Below, piece by piece: positions 21,903 to 34,479 of a stretch of DNA of 64,000 nt (the stretch's first letter is position 1; the number at the start of each line of letters is the position of its first letter). The position numbers and the translations under genes were made by a program. The notes beneath the pieces were generated by a model. That model was not told where the DNA came from. It made no database searches and worked only from the letters and a program-made list of their open reading frames with translations. The DNA is from Ailurus styani (taxonomy: Eukaryota; Chordata; Mammalia; Carnivora; Ailuridae): the NCBI GenBank assembly GCA_002007465.1, contig LNAC01001830.1, positions 23,491 through 87,490 on the forward strand. Direction: 5' to 3'.

Positions 21903-22790
21903 ATTACTAGGAGGAGGGACAACCAACAGAGGAAAAATTTAGAGACTGTGACCTCCGTCACAGAACTATTGGAACTATTACATGACTATTGGAACTATTA
22001 CAACAATATGTTGTAAGTGGAATTCAGGGTAACAATTAACCAGGCAATGGCTAGGTTGGAGAAGACCATTAGTGGCAACATAGAATCTTTGAGGGGAGAA
22101 GTGAGAGCTGTTCTCAAAGAAATTTAAAATGCTATCATGGAAATCCAACCTAATCGAAGCACTCCAACAGCTAGGATAAATGAAGCAGAAGATAGAATTA
22201 GTGATCTAGAAAACAAATTGATAGAAAAGAAGGATCAGATGAGGCCTGAACTAAACAGCTTTGAAAACAGAGTTAGGGAAATAAGTGAAATGTTCCAACA
22301 TCAGAATTATTGGGATCCCTGAGGTGGTGGAGAAAGAGAGAAGACTAGAAGATATCGTTGAAAAAATCCTGAATGAAAATTTCCCTAATCTGGGGAATAG
22401 AACAAGTATTCATGCCCTAGAGGCAGAGAGGACACCCACCAAGATCAAAGCGTCTACAGAGACCTCCAGACTCTTACTTGTGAAATTCACGAGTCAAAAA
22501 TTCAGAGAAGAGGTCTTAAGGGCACTAGGGGGATGACACTCCTTACCAGCAGGGGAAGGACAATCAGAACAACGTGACACCTGTCCATAGAAACCTGGAA
22601 AGCCAAAAAGTGCAGGCAAGACGTATTTAGGGCACTAAATGAGAAGAACATGCAGCCAAGAATACTTTATTCAGCAAATCTGACATTCAGAATGGAGGGA
22701 GAGATAAAGAGCTTCCAAGACTGGCAAGGTTTAAAAGATTATGTGACCAAAAAGCTGACACTACAAGAAATACTAAGGGGGGTTCTATAA
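21903..22790 (+). pseudogene. L1 ORF1 with lost start codon
   Basis: Aligned by text to the sister L1 ORF1 at 58,684, the start reads ATTACTAGGAGG here instead of ATGACTAGGAGG, so the initiator is lost. Blocks in order are the coiled-coil-like region (22,137-22,322 open), the RRM entry NIRIIGIPEVVEKERR (22,285-22,536 open), then STETW/RALNEKN/QPRILYSANLTF in broken frames, and a LQEILRGVL-like end. About 295 codons in total, near normal length. Confidence 0.85.
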
Positions 22791-22871
22791 AAGAAGAAGT
22801 AACCCAAGAGTGATATAGAACAAAAATTTACAGAGACAATCTACAGAAACAAGGACTTCACCGGCAAGAAG

Positions 22872-25722
22872 ATGTCAATAAAAAATTAGCTTTTGATAAT
22901 CACTCTCAACATGAACAGTCCAAATGCTGACATAAAATGGCATAGGATTGCACAATGGATAAAAGGACAGGATCCATCCATATGCTCTCTACAAGAGACA
23001 CATTTTGAACCTAATGATACATCCACACTGAAAGTGAAGGGATGGCGAACCATCTTTCATGCCAATGGGACTCAAAAAAAAATGCTGGGGTAGCGATTCT
23101 CATATCAAATAAATTAGATTTTAAGCTAAAGACTGTAGTCAGAGATACAGAAGGAAACTACATCATTCATAAAGTTTCTATCCACCAAAAAGATAAAACA
23201 ATTGAAAATATTTATGCCCCCAAAATGAGAGCAGCCAACTACATAAGCCAACTGTTAAACAAAATAAAGAGTCATATTTATAGGAATACATTAATTGTAG
23301 GGAATCTAAACACACCACTCTCAGCAATAGACAGATCATCTAAGCAGGAAATCAACAAAGAAACAAGAGCTTTGAATGACACATTGGACCAGATGGAACT
23401 CATAGATATATATAGATCATTCCACCCTAAAACAACAGAATACTCATTTTTCTCTAGTGTACAAGAAACTTTCTCTGGAATTGATCACATACTTGGTCAC
23501 AAATCAAAGCTCAACTGATACCAAAAGATAGAGCTTTTTTCCTGAATATACTTAGACCATAATGCTTTGAAACTGGAACTCTACCACAAGAAAAAGTTCG
23601 GAAGGAATTGAAACACATGGAAGCTAAAGAACATCCTGCTCAAGAATGTTTGGATCAAACGGAAATCAAAGGAGAAGTTAAATAATTCATGAAAACTAAT
23701 GAGAGTGAAGACACATCATTCCAAACCTATGGGGTATGGCAAAGGTGGTCCTAAGGAGGAAATACATAGCTATCCAAGTCTCACTCAAAGATAATTGAAA
23801 AATCCAGAATACACCAACTTTCTTTATACCTGAAAGAACTGGAAAATCAACAACAGATTAAGCTAACCCCCTGTACAAGAAAGGACAGAATTAAGATTAG
23901 AGCAGCAATCAATGAGTTAAAAACTAGAGATACAGTAGAACACATCAATGAAACTATGAGCTGGTTCTTTGACAGAATTAATAAGATGGATAAATGACTG
24001 GCCAAAAGAATCCAAAAGAAAAGAGAGAGGATCCACATGAATATAATTATGAATGGAAGGGGAGAGATCACTACTAACAGCAAGGAAATAGAAACTATCA
24101 TCAGAAATTATTATCAGCAGTTTTATGCCAATAAATTAAGCAACTTAGAAAAAATGGATGCATTCCTGAAACCTATAAAGTTCCAAGACTGAAACAGGAA
24201 GAAATGGACAACACGAATAGAACAATATTTAGTAAGAAAATTGAGACAGTGATGAAAATCCTCCCAAAAAACAAGAATCCAGGCCCTAGTTGATTCCTTT
24301 AGGAATTCTGCCAAACGTCCAAAGAAGAAATAATACCTATTCTCCTTAGGCTGTTTCAAAAAATAGAAACAAAGGGAAAACTTCCAGACTCCTTCTGTGA
24401 AGCCAGCATTACCTTATTCCCCAAACCAAGCAAAAACCCCATATAAAGGAGAATTTCAGACCAATATTCCTGATGAATATGGATGCCAAGATTCTCAACA
24501 AGATCTTAGCTTATAGGATCCAACACTACATTAAAAAGATTATCCACCAAGACCAGGTGGGATTTAACCCTGGTATGCAAGGATGATTCAACCTTTGCAA
24601 ATCAATAAATGTGATAGAACACATAAAGAAGAGAGGAGAGAAGAAGCACATGGTCCTCTCAATTGATGCAGAAAAAAAACATTTGACAAAATACAGCATC
24701 TGGTCCTGATTAAAACTCTTCAAAGTATAGGGATAGAAGGAGCATTCCTCAACTTCATGAAATCTATCTACAAAAACCCATTCCCAATGGGAATATCATT
24801 CCCAATGGGAAAAAAACTGACAGCCTTGCCACTGAGATCAGGAACACGACAAGGATGACCACTGTCACCACTGTTGTTCAACATAGTACTAGAAGTCCTA
24901 GCAACAGCAATCAGACAACAAAAAGAATTAAAAGGTATTCAAATCAGCAAAGAAGAAGTCAAATTCTCTCTCTTCACAGATTACATGGTACTTTATATGG
25001 AAAATCCAAAAGACTCCACACCCAAAATACTAGATCTCAAACACCAATTCAGTAATGTGACAGGATACAAAATCACTACACAGAAATCAGTTGCTTTCTT
25101 ATAAACTAACAAAGAAAATATAGAAAGGGAGATTAGAGAATTCATTCCATTTACTATAGCACCAGGAAACATAAGATACCTTGGAATAAACCTAACCAAA
25201 AAGGTAAAGAATCTGTACTCAAGGAAGTACAGAACACTCATGAAAGAAATTGAAGAAGATAGAAAAAGATGGAAAAGCATTCCATGCTCATGGAACAGAA
25301 GAATAAACATTGTTAAAATGTCTATACTGCCCAGAACAATCTATACTTTCAATGCCATCCCGATCAAAATTTCACCACAGTTTTTCAAAGTGCTGGAAAA
25401 AACAATCCTAAAATTTGTTGGGATCCAGAGAAGACCCCGAATCACTAAGGAAATATTGAAAAAGAAAAACAAAGCTGGGGGCATCAGGATGTCTGATTTC
25501 AAGCTCAACTACAAAGCTGTGATCACCAAAAAAGCATAGTATTGGCACAAAGACAGAGACATAGACCGATGGATTATAGTAGAAAGTCCAGATATAGACC
25601 ATCAACTCTGTGGTCAAATAATCTTTGACAAAGCAAGAAAAATATCCAGTAGAAAAAAGACAGTCTCTTTAATAAATTATTCTGGGGAAATTGGACAGCT
25701 ATGTATAGAAGAATGAATTTTG
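22872..25722 (+). pseudogene. L1 ORF2, 5' two thirds, broken; active-site change
   Basis: ATG 22,872 is followed by a stop within six codons. The EN text is otherwise well kept (23,042-23,518: GVAILISNKLDFK, TLIVGNLNTPLSAIDRS, DHILGHKS), but the usual GDxNTP reads GNLNTP, with the aspartate changed. RT text runs 24,300-25,540. The catalytic box reads [15 protein letters not shown] (24,970-25,010), so the second aspartate is a tyrosine. Stops and frameshifts are frequent. ORF2 is cut by the L1 at 25,723. Confidence 0.88.
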
Positions 25723-27231
25723 TGGGGAGGAGAAAGATGGCGGAGGAGTAGGAGCTCGATTATCATCAGGTCCCAGGATTTCAGTCAGATAGTTATTAAA
25801 CTATTCTGAACACATACAAATTCAACAGGAGATCAAAGGTTGAAGAAGAGCAGCAATTCTTGGAACAGAAAATTGACCAATTTCCAGAAGGTAGGACTTG
25901 TGGAGAAGTGAATTTGAAGCGACTGGAAGATAGACCCCAGTGGGAGGGGCCAGGTCCCTGCAAGTGAAAGAGAAATGGAGAACAAAATTGGAATTCTAAA
26001 AGTCTGCTCCACTGAGGAACATTTCTCCAGAGGCTAAGTGGGGGATGAAGCTATCGCAGAAAGTGTGGTCTCAGGACCCATGGGGAAGCAAAAAGACCAG
26101 GGGTGTCTGAGAGCGACAGAGCTCCCAGGTATCACAGAGGAGAAGCCAACTAGAGAGGCGGATCCAACCTGAGGAGGTGTCTATCAGCTCGGTGTTAACA
26201 TAAACCATGATCCAAAGCCCAGTTGGGCCACTGCTCTTTGAGCAGGGACCCCAAAAGGCAGATCCAGAGAGAACCCTCCTTCATCCTCTGGGAGGAGTGA
26301 CATGGGAACGTGCTGCAGGAAACTGCTGGGCTTGGAGAATACAAATGGGGCCACACGCCAGAGAGAAATGCTCAGTCACAGGCTGGGTGAGCTCAGAGTG
26401 CGGTCAGAGGCCAGGGAGACAGGAAGGGACTGACTGCTTTTCTCTGAGGATGCACTGACTAGTGGGGTCCAGAGAACTCCAGTCTTCTGGGCTGGAGACT
26501 GGGAGGCTGCCATTTTCATTTCCGTCCTCCAAGGCTGTATGGAATGCATTCAGGGAACAAAAGCTCCCGAGAGTGAACCCAAGCTGATTACTTAGCCTGG
26601 CCCCTGTCAAGGATTGTGCAATTCCGCATCAGTCAAAGACACTTGAGATTCACAGCAAGAGACCCTCTCCCAGAAGATAAGCAAGAACATCCAGCCAAGA
26701 ACAAGTACACTGATCATTGAGAATTGTGGAACTCCAGAGCTAGGTGACAGCAACACATAGAATTCATGGCTTTTTCCTGATGATCCTTTAGTCTTTCAAA
26801 GTTAAATTCTTTGAATTTTTTTTTCTTACTCTGTTCTGTTAAATCTTTTCCTCGTTCCTATTTTAACATTTTAACTATTTTATCTTATCAACATCTATTT
26901 TTAAATCTTTTAAAATTTTCATTGTAATAGTCATATTTTATCCCTTCTTTGTATATAACCTTATATTTATATACATATAGGGTTTTTTTTTCTTTAAAAT
27001 TTGGGGATACAATCCTTTCTAACAGATCAAAATACACCTTAAATCTAGTGCAGGGTTTTGTTCTAGTCTCCAGCCTGATCACATTCCTTCCTCATCTTTT
27101 TTTCTTAACCAACTTCTTATCAATTCTTTTCTTAGAATCCTCTTTAATTATCAGTTTTACATTTATGTTCCATCCCTTCATTGTGTTCACCCTTATTTGT
27201 GTGTGTGTGTGTGTGTGTATACATATATTTT

Positions 27232-27263
<32 letters not shown>

Positions 27264-27562
27264 TAAAATTTTGGGAGATAGTTTCTTCTAACAGACCAAA
27301 ATACACCCAAAACCAAGTGTGTGGCTCTGTTCAATTCACCAGTCTAATAGATGATATAGATATAGAAAATAGATATAGAGATAAAGATACGTAGAGAGAT
27401 AGAGAGAGACAGAAATAGAGATAGATTTTTTCTTTTTTTTCCCCCTCTTTCTTCTCACCCCAGTTTTGGGGCTCTTCTGATTCGGTTAGTGGATATTTAT
27501 CTGGGGTAGTTGCTACTTTCAAATATTTTGTTCTTTCCGCCATCTATTCTTATCTGGATAAA
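25723..27562 (+). promoter_or_regulatory. L1 5' UTR/promoter of the nested L1
   Basis: AAGATGGCG at 25,734-25,742 is a YY1-like core at the expected place. The first ~900 bp is GC-richer. The last ~700 bp is AT-rich, with GT, TTTC and GATA simple repeats before ORF1. Frames at 26,207-26,458 and 26,404-26,610 overlap on opposite strands and have no domain. Confidence 0.7.
27197..27425. repeat. (GT)n, (TTTC)n and GATA-rich simple repeats
   Basis: (GT)n at about 27,197-27,218, (CTTT)n at about 27,232-27,263 and a GATA/GAGATA tract at about 27,352-27,425, all inside the L1 5' UTR. Confidence 0.9.
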
Positions 27563-28500
27563 ATGACAAGGTGGAAAAAAATCATCACACACAGAAAAAA
27601 ACGTACAAGAGGAAGTAATGATGTCTAGCGACCTAATCAATGAGGACATTAGTAATATGTCAGAACTGGAGTTGAGAATGACGATTATCAAGGTGCTAGC
27701 AGGGCTAGAAAAAAACATGGAAGATATTAGAGAATCCCTCTCTGGAGAAATAAAAACCCTTTCTGGAGAAATAAAAGAACTAAAATCTAAACAAGTTGAA
27801 ATCGAAAAAGCTATTAATGAGGTGCAATTAAAAATGGAGGGTCTTACATTGAGGAAAAATGAGGCAGAAGAGAGAATTGGTGATATAGAAGACCAAAGTG
27901 CAGAGAAAAAGAAGCGGAGGGAAAGAGAGACAAACAACTACTGGACCATGAGGGGAGAATTTGAGAGATAAGTGATACCGTAACATGAAACAATATTAGA
28001 ATAATTGGGATCCCAGAAGAGGAAGAGAGAGAGGGGGACAGAAGGTGTATTGGAGCAAATTATAGTACAGAATTTCCTAATGTGGCGAAGGGAATAAGCA
28101 TCAAAATCCAGGAGGCACAGAGACCCCCCTCAAATTCAATAAAAATAGGTCCACACCCCGTCATCTAATAGTAAAACTTACAAGTCTTAGTGACAAAGAG
28201 AAAATCCTGAAAGCAGCTGGAGACAGGTCTATAACATACAATGGTAGAAATATTAGACTGACAGCAGACCTATCCACGGAGACCTGGCAGGCCAGGAAGA
28301 ACTGGCATGATATATTCAGAGCATTAAAAGAGAGAAATATGCACCCAAGAATACTACATCCAGCTAGGTTGTCATTGAAAAGAGAAGGAGAGATAAAAAT
28401 CTTCCAGGACAAACAAAAACTAAAGGAATTTGCAAACACCAAGCCAGCCCTACAGGAAATACTGAAAGGTGCCCTCTACGCAAAGAGAGAGCATAAATGA
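27563..28500 (+). pseudogene. L1 ORF1, frameshifted
   Basis: ATG 27,563 reads MTRWKK and hits a stop after 21 codons. The true frame continues at +1 from 27,618 (SSDLINEDISNMSELELRMT), so a single-base indel separates them. A coiled-coil-like Lys/Glu region follows to about 27,900, with a further frame change before 27,971. RRM text (TIRIIGIPEEEER-like) and the C-terminal LSTETWQARKNWHDIFRA and LHPARLSLKREG blocks come after. It ends near 28,500, 60 bp before ORF2. Confidence 0.9.
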
Positions 28501-28560
28501 AACATAGCCCAGAAAGGAAGAGGCACAATACACAGTAACAGTCACCTGAAAGGCAATACA

Positions 28561-31500
28561 ATGGCACTAAATTCATCTCTCTCAATAGTTACTCTGAATG
28601 TAAATGGTCTAAATGCCCCAATTAAAAGACACAAGGTATCAGAATGGATAATAAAACAAGACCCACCAGTATGCTGTCTATAAGAAACTAATTTTAGATC
28701 CAAAGACACCTCCAGATTTAAAGTGAAGGGGTGGAAAACAATTTACCATGCTAATGGACATCAAAAGAAAGCAGGAGTGGCAATCCTTATATTAGATAAA
28801 TTACATTTTAAGCCAGAGACTATAATAAGAGATGTGGAAGGACACTATATCATACTTAAAGTATCTAACAAGAAGGTCTAAGAATTTTAATTATCTATGT
28901 CCCTAAAATCGGAGCAGCCAATTATATAGACCAATTAATAACAAAATCAATGAAACACATTGGCAATAATACAATAATAGTAGGGGACTTTAACACCCCC
29001 CTTACTGAAATGGACAGATCATTGAAGCAAAAGATCGACAAGGAAATAAAGGCTTTAAATGACACCCTGGACCAGTTGGACATCAAAGATGTATTCAGAA
29101 CATTTCATCTCAAAACGACAGGATACCCATTCTTCTCTAGTGCACATGGAACATTCTCCAGAATAGATGACATCCTAGGTCACAAATCAGGTCTCAACTG
29201 GTACCAAAAGATTGGGATCATTTCCTGCATATTTTCAGACCATAATACTCTGAAACTAGAACTCAATCATAAGAGAAAACTTGGAAAGAACTCAAATACA
29301 TGGAGGCCAAAGAACAACCTACTAAAGAATGAATTGGTCAACTGGGAAATTGAAGAAGAAATTAAAAGAAATCATGGAAACAAATGAAAATTGAAACACA
29401 ACTGTTCAAAATCTTTGGGACACACCAAAAGCTGTCCTGAGAGGAAAGTATATTGTAATAGAAGCCTTTCTCAAGAAACAAGAAAGTTCTCAATTAGATA
29501 GACTAACCTTATACCTAAAGGAGATGGAGAAAGAACAGCAAAGAAAGCCTTCACCCAGCAGAAGAGAAATCATAAAGATCAGAGAAGAAATCAATGAATA
29601 GAAATCAAAAGAACAGTGCAACAAATCATCAAAACTAGGAGCTGGTTCCTTGAAAGAATTGATAAGATTGATAAACCCCTGCCCAGTCTTATCTAAAAGA
29701 AAAGAGAAAGGACTCGGATCAATAAAACCATGAAATAATGAGGAGAGATCACAACCAACACAAAAGAAATGCAAACAATTAAAAGAACATATTATGAGCA
29801 ACTATACACCACCAAGTTTGACAATTGGAAAGAAATGGATGCATTCCTAGAGGAATATAAACTACCAAAACGGAACCAGGAAGAAATTGAAAACCTGAAC
29901 AGACCCATCACCAGTAAGGAGATTGAAGCAGTCATCCAAAATATACCAACAAACAAGAGCCCAGGGCCAGAAGGCTTCCCAGGGAATTCTACCAAACATT
30001 TAAAGAAAAATTAATACCTATTCTCCTGAAACTATTCCATATAATAGAAATGGAAGGAAAACTTCCAAACTCATTTTATGAGACCAGCATTACCTTGATC
30101 CCAAAGGCAAACAAAGACCCCATCAAAAAGGTAAATTACAGACCAATATCCTTGATAAACGTGGATTCAAAAATCCTCAATAAAATACTAGCCAATAGGA
30201 TCCAACAGCACATTAAAAAGATTATTTACCACAACCAATTGGGATTTATTCCTGGGGTGCAAGCCTGGTTCAACATCCACAAATCAATCAATGTGATAAA
30301 ATTTATTAATAAAAGAAAGAACAAGAAACTTATGATCCTCTCAAACGATGTCGAAATAACATTTGACAAAGTAGAGCATCCTTTCTTTTTTTTTTTAAGA
30401 TTTTATTTATTTATTTGACACAGAGAGAGAGATAACAAATAGGCAGAGACAGGGAGAGGAGGAAGCAGGCTCCCCGCTGAGCAGAGAGCCCGATGCGGGC
30501 CTCGATCCCAGGACTCTGAGATCACGACCTGAGCCGAAAGCAGAGGCTTTTAACCCACTGAGCCACCCAGGCGCCCTAGAGCATCCTTTCTTGATCAAAA
30601 CACTTCATAGTGAAGGCATGGAGGGTACATACCTCAATATCATCAAAGCCATTAAGAAAAAATCCACAGTGAATATCATTCTCAATGGACAAATACTGAC
30701 AGCTTTTCCCCTAAGGTCAAGAACACGGCACGGCTGTCCACTATCACCACTGTTCTTCAATGTAATAGTAGAAGTCCTAGCCTCAGCAATCAGACAACAA
30801 AAAGAAACAAAATGCATCAAAATCGGTAAAGAAGAATTCAAACTCTCACTCTTTACAGATGATATGATAGTTTATGTGGAAAACCCAAAGGATTTCACTC
30901 CAGAACTGCTAGAACTCACACAGAAAGTCAGTCAAGTGTCAGGATATAAAATCAGTGCACAGAAATCAGTTGCATTTCTATATACCAAATACAAAACAGA
31001 AGAAAGAGATATTAGGGAGTCGATATCATTTACAATTGCATCCAGAACCATAAAGTACTTAGGAATAAACTTATCCAATGCAGCAAAGAATCGGTACTAA
31101 AAAAAACCTCTAAAGTACTCATGAAAGAAATTGAGGATGAAACAAAAAATGGAAAAACATTCCATGCTCATGGATCAGAAGAACAAATATTAGGAAAATT
31201 TCTCTGCTACCTAGAGCAATCTACACATTTCATGCAATCCCCATCAAAATATCAGCAATTCATTTAAAAGAAATGGAACAAATAATCCTAAAACTTATAT
31301 GGAAACAGAAAATCCCCGAATAACCAGAGGAATGTTGCAAAAGAAAACAAAAGTTGGTCGCATAACAATTCCAGACTTCAAGCTCTATTATAAAGCTGTA
31401 ATCATGAAGACAGTATGGTAATGGAAGATAAACAGACACATAGATAAATGGAATATAATAGAGAGCCCAAAAATGGACCCTCAACTCTATGGTCAAGTAA

Positions 31501-32556
31501 TCTTCGACAAAGCAGGAAAGAATGTCCAATGGAAAAAAGACAGTGTCTTCAAGAAGCAGTGTTGGTAATATTGGACAGCCACCTGCAGAAAAATGAAACT
31601 GGATCATTTCCTTACACCACATACAAAAATAGACTCAAAATGGATGAAAGACCTTAATGTGAGACATCAAAATCCTTGAGGAGAACACAGGCAGCAACCT
31701 CTTCGACCTCAGCCACAGCAACTACTTCCTAGGTACATCACCAAAAACAAGGGAAGCAATGGCAAAAAATGAACTATTGGGACTTCATCAAGATCAGAAG
31801 CTTTTGCACAGCAAAGGAAAGAGTCAACAGAACCAAAGACAGCTGGGAGAATATATTTGCAAATAACATATCAGATAAAGGGCTTGTATCCAAATTCTAT
31901 AAAGAAATTTTCAAACTCAACAACCATAGAACAAATAAACCAGTCAAGAAATGGGCAGAAGATATGAACAGACATTTCTCCAGAGAAGACATCCAAATGG
32001 CCAACAGACACATGAGAAACTGCTCAACATCACTCGGCATCAGAGAAATACAAATCAAAACCACAGTGAGATACCACCTCACACCGGTCAGAATGGTTAA
32101 AATCAACAAGTCAGGAAACGACAGTTGTTGGCGAGGATGCGGAGAAGGAGGAACCCTCCAACACTTTTGGTGGGAATGCAAGCTGGTGCAGCCACTCTGG
32201 AAAACAGAATGGCGGTTCCTCAAAAAGTTGAAAATAGAGCTCCTGTATGACACAGCAATTGCACTACTGGATATTTACCCTAAAGATACAAAGGTAGTGA
32301 TCCTCAGGGGCACGTGCACCCGAATTTTAGAGCAGCAGTGTCCGCAAGAGCCAAACTATGGGAAGAACCTAGATGTCCATCAACAGATTAATGGATAAAG
32401 AAGATGTGGTTTATACATACAATTGAATACTATGCAGCCATCAAAAGAAATGAAATCTTACTGTTTGCAACGATGTGGATGGAAGTAGAGGGTATTATGC
32501 TATGTGAAATAAGACAATTAGAGAAAGATCATTATCATATGATATCTCTGATATGA
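28561..32556 (+). pseudogene. L1 ORF2 (EN-RT), near full length, broken
   Basis: ATG 28,561 starts MALNSSLSIVTLNVNGLNAP. Codon 41 is TAA where L1s usually have CAA (CCLQETH), just before the EN catalytic Glu. Open stretches are 28,950-29,387 (VGDFNTPLTEMDRS, FRTFHLKTTG, DDILGHKSG), 29,769-30,014, 30,050-30,371 (RT fingers [17 protein letters not shown]), 30,591-31,100 (palm, catalytic LFTDDMIVYVENPKD with both Asp), and 31,769-32,398 (C-terminal region with the Cys-rich CWRGCGEGG block). A SINE interrupts the RT palm at 30,388. The least decayed ORF2 in the window, yet not translatable as one protein. Confidence 0.92.
30388..30576 (-). mobile_element. Can-SINE, minus, in L1 RT domain
   Basis: Complete reverse-complement SINE with a perfect 16-bp TSD TAGAGCATCCTTTCTT at 30,372-30,387 and 30,577-30,592. 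It is the youngest event in a three-level nest (L1, L1, SINE). Confidence 0.98.
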
Positions 32557-32837
32557 GGAATTTGAGGTGCAGGGCGGGGGATCATGGGGGGTCGGGAGGG
32601 AAAAATGAAACAAGATGGGATCGGGAATGAGACATACCATAAGAAACTCAATCTCACAAAACAAACTGAGGGTTACTGGGGTTTGTGAGGGTAGGGATAG
32701 GGTGGATGGGTTATGGATATTGAGGAGGGTTTGTGCTTTGGTGAGTTCTATGAAAGGTGTAAGCCTGATGATCCACAGACCTGTATCCTTGGGGCAAATA
32801 ATAATAATAATAGTAATAATAATACTAATGAATCTTG

Positions 32838-34052
32838 AGCATTTTCTCACACCATATAAAAAATAAACTTTAAATGGATGAAAGACTCAATGTGAGGCAA
32901 GAATCTATCAAAATTCTAGAGGAGAACATAAGCACCGACCTCTTCAACATCGGCCACAGCATCTTCTTTCAAGACACATCTCCATAGGCAAAGGAAACAA
33001 AAGCAAAAATAAACTTTTGAGACTTTGTTAAGATAAAAAGATTCTGCACAGAAAGGAAACAGTCAACAAAACAAAGAGCAACCCACAGAATGAGAGAAGA
33101 TATTCACAAATGACAGTATGCACAAAGGGCTGATATCTAAGATCTATAATGAACTGCCCAAACTCAAAACCCAAAAAAGAGATCATCATGTCCAAAAATG
33201 GGCAGAAGACATGAACAGACACTTCTCCAAAGAAGACATAAAAATGGCCAACAGATACATGAAAAAATGTTTATCATCATTAGCCATCAGGGAAATTCAA
33301 ATGAAAACCACATTGTGATACCACCTTACACCAGTTAGAATGGCTAATATCAACAGGACAGCAAACAACAAGTGTTGGAGAGGATGTGGAGAAATTGGAA
33401 CTCTTTTACACTGTGAATGTGAATGCAAGTGTTGCAGCCACTTTGGAAAACAGGGTGGAGATTCCTCAAAATATTAAAAATAGAGCTACCCTATGACCCT
33501 GCATTTGCATTACTGGTTATTTACCACAAAGATGCAGATGTAGTGAAAAGAATGGCCATATGTCCTCCAATGTTCATAGCAGCAATTGCCACATTCGTCA
33601 AACTGTAGAAAGAGCCCCAAAGCCCTTCAACAGACGACTGAATAAAGAAGATATGGTTTATATATACAATGGGATATTATGCAGCCAACATAAAGGATGA
33701 ATACCTAACTTTTGTATCAAAATGGACGGGATTGGAGGAGATTATGGTGAGTGAAATAAGTCAAGCAGAGAAAGTCAATTATCATATCATTTCACTTACT
33801 TGTGGAGTATAAGGAGTAACATGTAGGACCTTAGGAGAAGGAAAGGAAAAGTGAATTGGAGTAAATCAGAGGGGGAGATAAACCATGAGAGACTGTGGAC
33901 TCTGAGAAAAAAACTGAGGGTTTTGGAGGGGAGGGGGCTGTGGCAATGGGTAAACCTGATTGCCTGTATTAAGGAGGGCATGTGTTGCATGGAGCACTGG
34001 GTATGAATGAAATAAATTAGTTGTGTATGATAAAATAAATAAATAAATAAAT
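32838..34052 (+). pseudogene. L1 ORF2 C-terminal part and 3' UTR, resumed
   Basis: Continues the ORF2 cut at 25,722: the MDERP-like block (32,875-32,890), [15 protein letters not shown] (33,260-33,318), the Cys-rich CWRGCGE block near 33,375 and the end of ORF2 near 33,800, then a 3' UTR and an (AAAT)n tail to 34,052. All frames are broken. Confidence 0.88.
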
Positions 34053-34059
34053 GGCTGAT

Positions 34060-34165
34060 GGGTACTAACAGGTCCTTGTTTTGATGAGCAATGTTATATG
34101 CAAATGATGAATCACTAAATCATACATCTGAAAATTATATTACACTGTATTGGTTTTTTTTGGCA
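34060..34165 (+). mobile_element. L1 3' UTR fragment, plus
   Basis: GATGAGCAATGTTATATGCA and ATTATATTACACTGTATTGG match the extreme 3' end of an older carnivore L1. Confidence 0.7.
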
Positions 34166-34248
34166 TAGAGAATATATTGATATTCATTTAATTTATGATT
34201 ATTACTCTTCAAATAATGTTTAAAGATTTTTTGAAAGATTTTATAGTG

Positions 34249-34401
34249 ATGAACATTTTTTCACGTGTCTGGATGGGTGAGCCTGGTGGTGGGTATTAAG
34301 GAGGGCACGTATTTTATGGAGCACTGGGTGTGGTGCATAAACAATAAATCTTGGATCACTGAAAAAATAAAATAAAATATAAAAAATTAAAAAACTGAAA
34401 T
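34249..34401 (+). mobile_element. Small L1 3'-end insertion with a 23-bp inverted head
   Basis: 34,249-34,271 matches antisense L1 ORF2 (ATGAACATTTTTTCACGTGT). 34,272-34,401 is the sense L1 3' end (GGATGGGTGAGCCTGGTGG to poly(A)). The perfect 11-bp TSD ATTTTATAGTG is at 34,238-34,248 and 34,402-34,412. Confidence 0.65.
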
Positions 34402-34479
34402 ATTTTATAGTGTAACTTACCATTCATTAAATACATGTACATTACTAAACTGTCCTATAGCTACAGAATGTATGCAGAA

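Larger units (their letters stand above)
25723..32826 (+). mobile_element. Young-type full-length L1, plus, nested in another L1
   Basis: The 5' end GGGGAGGAGAAAGATGGCGG leads through a 5' UTR (25,723-27,562), ORF1 (27,563 to about 28,500), ORF2 (28,561 to about 32,556) and a 3' UTR ending in an (AAT)n-rich tail. The 11-bp TSD (AATGAATTTTG at 25,712-25,722; AATGAATCTTG at 32,827-32,837, one mismatch) lies within ORF2 of the host L1. Net length is about 6.9 kb without its SINE. It is the same family as the minus-strand L1 at 1-3,513. Confidence 0.94.
19699..34052 (+). mobile_element. Full-length L1, plus, split by a younger L1
   Basis: The 5' end (GGGGGAGAAAAGGCAAGATG) leads into a 5' UTR with a SINE, ORF1 (21,903-22,790), and ORF2 from ATG 22,872. 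It is interrupted at 25,722 in the RNase H-like/C-terminal part of ORF2 by a complete younger L1. ORF2 and the 3' UTR resume at 32,838 and end in an (AAAT)n tail near 34,052. It belongs to the same broad family as the L1 at 57,823, sharing 5' UTR text such as CTGGATATCTGCCAC versus CTAAATATCTACCAG. Confidence 0.92.
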
